The position numbers and the translations under genes were made by a program. Positions 57,088 through 64,000 of a stretch of 64,000 bases of DNA are shown one piece after another. Position 1 is the first letter of the stretch; every line of letters starts with the position of its first letter. The stretch spans positions 10,834,481-10,898,480 of the forward strand of contig OZ025283.1 in assembly GCA_964019165.1 (NCBI GenBank), in the 5' to 3' direction. A model generated the notes under the pieces. The model searched no databases. It worked only from the letters and a program-made list of their open reading frames with translations, and was not told the DNA's origin. Origin of the DNA: Mastigias papua (lineage: Eukaryota > Cnidaria > Scyphozoa > Rhizostomeae > Mastigiidae).

Positions 57088-59975
57088 TAGATAGAACGAA
57101 AAAACGAACTAAAGGAGTAAAAATATCGCAGCTGAACATTGTATCACTTAGAAAACATAAGATAGAAGTAGCGAAATTACTGCACGACTATCAATTAGAT
57201 ATTCTGGGCCTCAATGAAACCAGGTTGTCAAAAGACACATGCGACAATGAGGTTTCAATAGAGGGATATGATATCCATAGGCATGATAGGGACAGCTCAG
57301 GCGGTGGCGTAGCTTTTTATGTAAAAGATACCCTTGCCTATCATAAAAGAGATGACATAAAAGATCCAAACCTAGAAATTATAGGTATTGAAATTGACCC
57401 CAAACATGCTAAGAGCTACATTGTGCTATGTTGGTATCGCCCGCCTACCGAGAATACTGACATTAATACCTTCGAAGCTTTAGCCAGAATTATTCGAAAG
57501 CTAGATACAGAAGGCAAAGAAATTATTCTCACTGGCGATACCAACTGTGATTACAAAAAACCAAAAGACTGTAACACAAGAAAGCTGAAAGCTCTTTACT
57601 CTGAATTTCAGTTCGAACAGCTCATCACAGATTTCACTAGGGTAGCTACCAAAACGAGTTCTAATGGAGAAACAAGTACAACTAAAACGGTTATTGATCA
57701 CTTCTCGACCAATAGACCCAATCTTATTTCCTCCTCTGGTGTAATAAAAATTGGCATGACAGATCATTACATGGTTTTTGGCATTAGAAAACTTAATGCC
57801 AATCTCTCTTTCATTCGGAAAGAAATTAAGACTGAATCCCGCAACATGAAAAACTATAACAGGGAAGCCTTTCTTCTTGACCTCCAAACTATTGATTGGG
57901 AAATGATCATATCCACCGCCGGGGATGAGCCTAATGCCATGGCAAACAAATTCTGCGATATTTTTCACTCGATCTTAGATATGCATGTACCGCTAAAAAT
58001 AAGAAAAAATACAGTGAAACATGCACCCTCACCCTGGATAACTCCCCGTATCAGAAATATGATACATGAGAGAGATCGGACTAAGAAACAAGCTGAAAAA
58101 GATCGTTCGTTATGGCCTAAGTATAAACGCCTAAGAAATAAAGTAACTAGTGAACTCCGAAGAGCTGTTGAATGCTACTTCTGCAATTTGATTGACGAAA
58201 ATTCAAATAACCCGAAGGAGATGTGGAAAACGATTAACAGAGTATTGAACAAAAGTCAATGTTCCACGACTCCTAGATCCGTCATGTATGAGGGTCAACC
58301 AATTGAAAAGCAGAAAGGAATTCCGGAAGCATTTAATAACCATTTCACAATGATAGGCTCTAAACTTGCTGAAAAAATCGAAATTAAAGAATCAGATAAC
58401 CCACTAAAATACTTTAATGATAAAGATGCACTCGCAGCCCCTAATTTTGAATTTCAACCCATTACTTCTGACCTTATAAAAAATGAAATCAAAAAATTGA
58501 AATGCAACAAATCTTCGGGTTATGATAAGATTTCAGTACAGTTTGTAAAAGATGCAGCAGAAATTTTATGCAAACCACTCGCTGCTATATTCAACTCTTC
58601 ATTCAAAACAGGTGTTTTTCCGGATATATGGAAAATAGCAAGGGTAACCTCTATTTTCAAGTCAGGTTCAAAAAGTGACATGAGCAATTATAGGCCTATA
58701 TCCGTACTATCTGTTTTCTCGAGGTTACTGGAAAAACTAGGGCATGATCAAGTTTCGAGTTACATGAAAGAGCAAAAGAAATTCGCTACATGTCAACATG
58801 CATTTTTAAAGATGCATAACACCCTAACCTCACTACTTAACATAACAGATTCATGGTTCTCTAATGTTGACAAGCATAGAATTAATATCAGCGTATTTCT
58901 AGATCTTAAAAAGGCGTTTGATACGGTGGACCACGGGATTCTTCTAGCTAAACTAACCAAATACGGAGTTGCAGGGACATCTCTTCGGTGGTTCACATCG
59001 TATTTAACCAGTAGAAAACAATACTGTGTCTTAAATGGCCATAAATCTAGTTTGAAAACAGTTCACTGTGGTATCCCCCAGGGATCATGCTTGGGGCCGC
59101 TCCTCTTCATCCTGTATGTCAATGACTTTGAGCAGTGCCTCAAAAAATGCACCCCAAACATGTATGCGGATGATACTAGTGTCACTTGTTCTGGCGAAGA
59201 TATTTACGATCTCTGTAATGACCTAAAGGCTGAGATAGAGAATATTACAGAATGGCTACGCCAGAACAAGCTCAGCTTGAACACTGCTAAAACAGAATAT
59301 ATGGTTGTTGGTCACAAACGACAAACCAACCAGATTCCCGGTCTACTAGAGGTAAACGTAAATGGAGAGCCAATCAAACGAGCTCAACAAGTTAAATACC
59401 TCGGAATTATGGTTGATGAGAACCTGACATGGAATGAGCAATATAAAAACCTTAAAGGTAAAATAAAAAATGCTCTCTCGTCCCTGCGGAGACTAAATAA
59501 CATACTCCCGCAATCTAAACTAGATCAGGTCTATAAGGCACTGCTAGAGAGTCATTTGAGATACAGTGATGAACTATGGGGAAATTTATCAAACACAAAA
59601 CTGGATCACCTTCAACGCCTACAAAATAGAGCCCGCACACTAATAGAAGGCTCAAGATTAAAGGACGGGTGGAGGTGTAATTGGCTCTCTGTCTCAAATT
59701 TGATAAAATTTGACAGGGCAGTTATGATCTACAAAATAATAAATGGTCTCTGCCCCGACAGTTTGCAAGGAAGACTTGTCACTAGGTCCCAAATATCTAA
59801 TTATTCAACAAGGAATTACCTTGACCTAGACATTCCAAGGCAAAACTTAGAATTCTCTAAAAAGAGCTTTTTCTATTGTGGTGCTAAGGCGTGGAACGAA
59901 ATCCCATTACAAATAAGAATGAGTTCCACGACTACCACGTTCAAAAAGAAATTAAAGGAATACCTGCAAAATTAG
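57078..59975 (+). CDS. L2-like LINE ORF2: endonuclease-reverse transcriptase, 965 codons, start missing
   Basis: The frame opens after a TAG at 57075-57077 and ends at TAG 59973-59975. The codon at 57225 is TTG, not ATG, and I see no ATG in frame ahead of the endonuclease. Numbered from 57078, endonuclease residues are N20 in QLNIVSL, E47 in LNETR, D154 and N156 in TGDTNCD, D207 in VIDHF, and D229 and H230 in MTDH. Reverse transcriptase motifs are NYRPIS (537-542), FLDLKKAFDTVDH with D609, GIPQG (665-669) and YADD (696-699), followed by LGIMVDENLTW and a long C-terminal region. All catalytic positions are conserved and there is no stop or frameshift. Function: target nicking and reverse transcription of the element RNA. 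Because the natural start is absent this copy is unlikely to be expressed normally, but its conserved frame shows that the parent was active recently. Confidence 0.93.
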   Translation, partial: PTILDRTKKRTKGVKISQLNIVSLRKHKIEVAKLLHDYQLDILGLNETRLSKDTCDNEVSIEGYDIHRHDRDSSGGGVAFYVKDTLAYHKRDDIKDPNLEIIGIEIDPKHAKSYIVLCWYRPPTENTDINTFEALARIIRKLDTEGKEIILTGDTNCDYKKPKDCNTRKLKALYSEFQFEQLITDFTRVATKTSSNGETSTTKTVIDHFSTNRPNLISSSGVIKIGMTDHYMVFGIRKLNANLSFIRKEIKTESRNMKNYNREAFLLDLQTIDWEMIISTAGDEPNAMANKFCDIFHSILDMHVPLKIRKNTVKHAPSPWITPRIRNMIHERDRTKKQAEKDRSLWPKYKRLRNKVTSELRRAVECYFCNLIDENSNNPKEMWKTINRVLNKSQCSTTPRSVMYEGQPIEKQKGIPEAFNNHFTMIGSKLAEKIEIKESDNPLKYFNDKDALAAPNFEFQPITSDLIKNEIKKLKCNKSSGYDKISVQFVKDAAEILCKPLAAIFNSSFKTGVFPDIWKIARVTSIFKSGSKSDMSNYRPISVLSVFSRLLEKLGHDQVSSYMKEQKKFATCQHAFLKMHNTLTSLLNITDSWFSNVDKHRINISVFLDLKKAFDTVDHGILLAKLTKYGVAGTSLRWFTSYLTSRKQYCVLNGHKSSLKTVHCGIPQGSCLGPLLFILYVNDFEQCLKKCTPNMYADDTSVTCSGEDIYDLCNDLKAEIENITEWLRQNKLSLNTAKTEYMVVGHKRQTNQIPGLLEVNVNGEPIKRAQQVKYLGIMVDENLTWNEQYKNLKGKIKNALSSLRRLNNILPQSKLDQVYKALLESHLRYSDELWGNLSNTKLDHLQRLQNRARTLIEGSRLKDGWRCNWLSVSNLIKFDRAVMIYKIINGLCPDSLQGRLVTRSQISNYSTRNYLDLDIPRQNLEFSKKSFFYCGAKAWNEIPLQIRMSSTTTTFKKKLKEYLQN

Positions 59976-60114
59976 CATCTTTTCCCTAAGCACGATCCCT
60001 GGGAAGACCAGCAATACCATTTAAATTTACTTGTAATTTTATTTTTTTTTTTATATATAACGTATTTTCTTTATAATTACGTAGCTGATAGGGTTTCGTG
60101 TAAAAATATAATTT
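59976..60114 (+). other. 3' UTR of LINE copy B
   Basis: About 139 bp between the stop codon and the GAT tail, AT-rich, with a run of about ten T near 60042-60052. The reverse complement of 25539-25677 is nearly identical; visible differences are CATCTTTTCC against CATCCTTTCC and GATAGGGTTT against GATAGAGTTT. In LINEs this region is normally where the RT recognises its own RNA (family knowledge). Confidence 0.85.
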
Positions 60115-60138
60115 GATGATGATGATGATGATGATGAT
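60115..60138 (+). repeat. GAT-repeat 3' tail of LINE copy B
   Basis: Eight GAT units. The last AT may belong to the possible ATAG target duplication at 60137-60140. Copy A of the same family carries five units, so tail length varies between copies as expected of RT slippage on a short repeat. Confidence 0.92.
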
Positions 60139-60140
60139 AG

Positions 60141-62040
60141 CGAAGGTACCGCTGACTGATGTATGCGGAGGGTACGAAGTAATAAGCACAAAGACAGCAT
60201 CTCAGCTCAGAATATCAACAAATTCTCAATTGAGATTTAACTCAATAATAGTATCATGTCCATGATTCTCTACTATTCTGGGTAAAATGTTTTCAAATAT
60301 CCCTCATAGTTTTCGTAAGACGACAGTAGCAACAATATAACGAAGGTACCGCTGAATGATGTATGCGGAGGGTGCGAAGTAATAAGCACAAAGACAGCAT
60401 CTCAGCTCAGAATATAAACAAATTCTCAATTTCGATTTTACTCAATAATATTATTATGCCCATGATTCTCTAGCATTCTGGGTAACATGTTGTCACATAT
60501 CCCTCATAGTTTTCGCAAGACGACAGTAGCAACCATATAGCGAAAGTACCGCTGAATGATGTATGCGGAGGGTACGAAGTAATAAGCACAAAGACAGCAT
60601 CTCAGCTCAGAATATCAACAAATTCTCAATTTCGATTTTACTCAATAATAATATTATATCCATGATTCTCTACTATTCCGTGTAAAATGGTGTCCGATAT
60701 GTCTCATAGTTTTCGTAAGACGACATTACCAACCATATAGCGAAGGTACCGCTGAATGATGTATGCGGAGGGTACGAAGTAATAAGCACAAAGACAGCAT
60801 CTCAGCTCAGAATATCAACAAATTCTCAATTGAGATTTAACTCAATAATAGTATCATGTCCATGATTCTCTACTATTCTGGGTAAAATGCTTTCAAATAT
60901 CCATCATAGTTTTCGTAAGACGACAGTAGCAACAATATAACGAAGGTACCGCTGAATGATGTATGCGGAGGGTGCGAAGTAATAAGCACAAAGACAGCAT
61001 CTCAGCTCAGAATATCAACAAATTCTCAATTTCGATTTTACTCAATAACATTATTATGCCCATGATTCTCTAGTATTCTGGGTAACATGTTGTCAAATAT
61101 CCCTCATAGTTTTCGCAAGACGACAGTAGCAACCATATAGCGACAGTACCGCTGAATGATGTATGCGGAGGGTACGAAGTAATAAGCACAAAGACAGCAT
61201 CTCAGCTCAGAATATCAACAAATTCTCAATTTCGATTTTACTCAATAATAATATTATATCCATGATTCTCTACTATTCCGTGTAAAATGGTGTCCGATAT
61301 GTCTCATAGTTTTCGTAAGACGACATTACCAACCATATAGCGAAGGTACCGCTGACTGATGTATGCGGAGGGTACGAAGTAATAAGCACAAAGACAGCAT
61401 CTCAGCTCAGAATATCAACAAATTCTCAATTGAGATTTAACTCAATAATAGTATCATGTCCATGATTCTCTACTATTCTGGGTAAAATGCTTTCAAATAT
61501 CCATCATAGTTTTCGTAAGACGACAGTAGCAACAATATAACGAAGGTACCGCTGAATGATGTATGCGGAGGGTGCGAAGTAATAAGCACAAAGACAGCAT
61601 CTCAGCTCAGAATATCAACAAATTCTCAATTTCGATTTTACTCAAGAACATTATTATGCCCATGATTCTCTAGTATTCTGGGTAACATGTTGTCAAATAT
61701 CCCTCATAGTTTTCGCAAGACGACAGTAGCAACCATATAGCGACAGTACCGCTGAATGATGTATGCGGAGGGTACGAAGTAATAAGCACAAAGACAGCAT
61801 CTCAGCTCAGAATATCAACAAATTCTCAATTTCGATTTTACTCAATAATAATATTATATCCATGATTCTCTACTATTCCGTGTAAAATGGTGTCCGATAT
61901 GTCTCATAGTTTTCGTAGGACGAGATTACCAACCATATAGCGAAGGTACCGCTGAATAATGTATGCGGAGGGTGCGAAGTAATAAGCACAAAGACAGCAT
62001 CTCAACTCAGAATATCAACAAATTCTCAATTTCGATTTTA
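60141..62040 (+). repeat. 600-bp three-monomer HOR, right of the LINE
   Basis: The rest of the unit cut by the LINE (60141-60240) followed by units at 60241-60840, 60841-61440 and 61441-62040. CTCAATAATAGTATCATG falls at 60241, 60841 and 61441. From the unit at 60841 on, monomer B carries TCTAGTATTCTGGG and GCGACAGTACC, so later units form a subtype of those left of the LINE. Confidence 0.93.
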
Positions 62041-62440
62041 CTGAATAACATTATTATGCCCATGATTCTCTAGTATTCTGGGTAACATGTTGTCAAATAT
62101 CCCTCATAGTTTTCGCAAGACGACAGTAGAAACCATATAGCGACAGTACCGCTGAATGATGTATGCGGAGGGTACGAAGTAATAAGCACAAAGACAGCAT
62201 CTCAGCTCAGAATATCAACAAATTCTCAATTTCGATTTTACTCAATAATAATATTATATCCATGATTCTCTACTATTCCGTGTAAAATGGTGTCCGATAT
62301 GTCTCATAGTTTTCGTAGGACGAGATTACCAACCATATAGCGAAGGTACCGCTGAATAATGTATGCGGAGGGTGCGAAGTAATAAGCACAAAGACAGCAT
62401 CTCAACTCAGAATATCAACAAATTCTCAATTTCGATTTTA
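61641..62440 (+). repeat. Two-monomer (400-bp) B-C repeat
   Basis: The B and C monomers at 61641-62040 repeat at 62041-62440 without monomer A between them. Both C copies share GTAGGACGAGATTACCAACC, a variant also seen near 55646. The local period thus drops from 600 to 400 bp by loss of one monomer from the HOR. Confidence 0.87.
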
Positions 62441-64000
62441 CTCAATAATAATATTCTATCCATGATCCTCTACTATTCCGAGTAAAATGATGTCAGATAT
62501 CTCTCATAGTTTTCGTAAGACGACTTTACCAGCCATATAGCGAAGGTACCGTTGAATTATGTATGCGCAGGGTACCAAGTAATTAGCACAAAGACAGCAT
62601 CTCAGCTCAGAATCTCAAAAAATTCTCAATTGAGATTTTACTCAATTATAGTATCATGTCCATGATTCTCCACTATTCTGGGTAAAATGTTTTCAAATAT
62701 CCCTCATAGTTTTCGAAAGACGACAGTAGCAACCATATAGCGAAAGCACCGCTGAATCATGTATGCGGAGGGTGCGAAGTAATAAGCACAAAGACAGCAT
62801 CTCAACTCAGAATATGAACAAATTCTCAATTTCGAATTCTACTCAATAATAATCTTATATCCATGACTCTCTACTATTCCGTGTAAAATGGTGTCACATA
62901 TCTCTCATAGTTTTCGCAAGACGACAGTAGCAACCATATAGCGAAGGTACCGCTGAATGATGTATGCGGAGGGTGCGAAGTAATAAGCACAAAGACAGCA
63001 GCTCAGCTCAGTATATGAACAAATTCTCAATTGAGATTTTACTCAATAGTATTATTATGCCCATGATTCTCTAGCATTCTGCGTAACATGTTGTCAAATA
63101 TCCCTCATAGTTTTCGCAAGACGACAGTAGCAACCATATAGCGAAGGTACCGCTGAATGATGTATGCGGAGGGTGCGAAGTAATAAGCACAAAGACAGCA
63201 TCTCAACTCAGAATACCAACAAATTCTCAATGTCGATTTTACTCAATAATATTATTATGTCCATTATTCTCTAGCATTCTGGCTAATATGTTGTCAACTA
63301 TCCCTCATAGTGTTCGAAGACGACAGTAGCAACCATATAGCGAAAGTACCGCTGAATGAGGTATGCGGAGGGTGCGATGTAATGAGCACAAAGACAGCAT
63401 CTCAACTCAGAATATGAACAAATTCTCAATTGAGCTTTTACTCAATAATAATATTAAAGCCATGACTCTCTACTATTCCGTGTAAAATGGTGTCAGATAT
63501 CTCTCATAGTTTTCGAAGACGACAGTAGCAACCATATAGCGAAAGTACCGCTGAATGATGTATGCGGAGGGTGGGAAGTAATAAGCAAAAAGACAGCATC
63601 TCAACTCAGAATATGAACAAATTCTCAATTTCGAATTTTACTCAATAATAATATTATATCCATGATTCGCTACTATTCCGTGTAGAATGGTGTCACATAT
63701 CTCTCATAGTTGTCGTAAGACGACAGTAGCAACCATATAGCGATGGTACCGCTGAATGATGTATGCGGAGGGTGCGACGTAATAAGCACAAAGACAGCAG
63801 CTCAACTCAGAATATGAACAAATTCTCAATTGAGATTTTACTCAATAATATTATTATGCCCATGATTCTCTAGCATTCTGGGTAACATGTTGTCACATAT
63901 CCCTCATAGTTTTCGCAAGACGACAGTAGCAACCATATAGCGAAGGTACCGCTGAATGATGTATGCGGAGGGTGCGAAGTAATAAGCACAAAGACAGCAG

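Larger units (their letters stand above)
57070..60136 (+). mobile_element. L2/CR1-like LINE (copy B), long 5'-truncated copy
   Basis: Non-LTR retrotransposon of about 3.07 kb in plus orientation. It holds an ORF2-type frame (endonuclease then reverse transcriptase), a 3' UTR of about 139 bp and a tail of GAT units. No ORF1 (gag-like) precedes the frame, and the frame opens without an ATG, so the copy is truncated at or just inside the start of ORF2. The endonuclease plus RT with FLDLKKAFDTVDH, GIPQGSCLGP and YADD and the short-repeat tail place it in the L2/CR1 part of the Jockey superfamily; I cannot fix the clade without a tree. Its net length of 3071 bp, including a possible 4-bp duplication, leaves the surrounding 600-bp HOR phase exact. 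Confidence 0.93.
60137..64000 (+). repeat. Satellite array block 4
   Basis: About 19 monomers, same orientation, running off the right edge of the window. 60141-62040 continues the 600-bp HOR. 62041-62440 is a two-monomer variant, and 62441-64000 holds less regular monomers with several small indels (GTGTTCGAAGACGAC near 63311 and TTTTCGAAGACGAC near 63510 each lack two bases; TTTCGAATTCTACTC near 62831 and TTTCGAATTTTACTC near 63630 each gain one). No gene is seen. Confidence 0.96.

Noticed and set aside
57225..57227. A methionine start for the L2-like ORF2 at 57225
   Set aside because: The codon is TTG and the frame is open 49 codons further upstream through the endonuclease N-terminus, so this is not the start.
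57501..59697. Minus-strand ORFs within the second L2-like element, including one of 155 codons
   Set aside because: They are shadows of the ORF2 frame; the same shadow appears at 25956-26138 in the opposite-oriented copy because the DNA is the same.
25526..60136. The two L2-like copies as halves of an inverted duplication
   Set aside because: They have different 5' ends and different flanking monomers and sit at different monomer positions, so they are independent insertions.

Overview
The window is eukaryotic, almost certainly from an invertebrate animal. It contains no bacterial-type genes, no tRNA or rRNA, and no recognisable host gene. About 56.2 kb (roughly 281 copies) is one head-to-tail satellite with a 200-bp monomer, all in the same orientation. 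The only coding DNA is three non-LTR retrotransposons inserted into that satellite. An L2/CR1-type LINE together with an RTE-type LINE points to an animal genome. From memory the L2-like RT resembles elements of cnidarians, molluscs and echinoderms, but the sequence alone does not fix the taxon. Megabase-style satellite with higher-order repeats suggests centromeric or pericentromeric heterochromatin (inference).

Layout. 1-25525: satellite block 1, with an 1800-bp (9-monomer) tandem duplication at 61-3660. The 1861-7940 stretch recurs at 11662-16740 minus two whole-monomer deletions, and 17-24 kb is a mosaic of shuffled segments. 25526-26974: 5'-truncated L2-like LINE, minus strand. 26975-48857: satellite block 2, with a near-perfect 2599-bp tandem duplication (31632-36829), a 1199-bp duplication (41518-43520) and an 800-bp four-monomer HOR (45621-47820). 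48858-52164: nearly full-length RTE-type LINE, minus strand, with a 10-bp target-site duplication. 52165-57069: satellite block 3, including two identical adjacent monomers, a 296-bp block identical to one 38 kb away, and a 600-bp three-monomer HOR. 57070-60136: L2-like LINE, plus strand, long EN-RT frame intact but its 5' end missing. 60137-64000: satellite block 4, which continues the 600-bp HOR in exact phase.

How it works together. The array evolves by unequal exchange (period changes in whole monomers, chimeric monomers) and occasional long-range transfer. LINEs land in it by target-primed reverse transcription without disturbing monomer phase: net insertions of 1455, 3317 and 3071 bp each sit between flanks whose 200-bp register is exact. 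The two L2 copies differ at only four of 403 shared residues, so this family was recently active. Short open frames elsewhere in the satellite are chance frames of the repeat.
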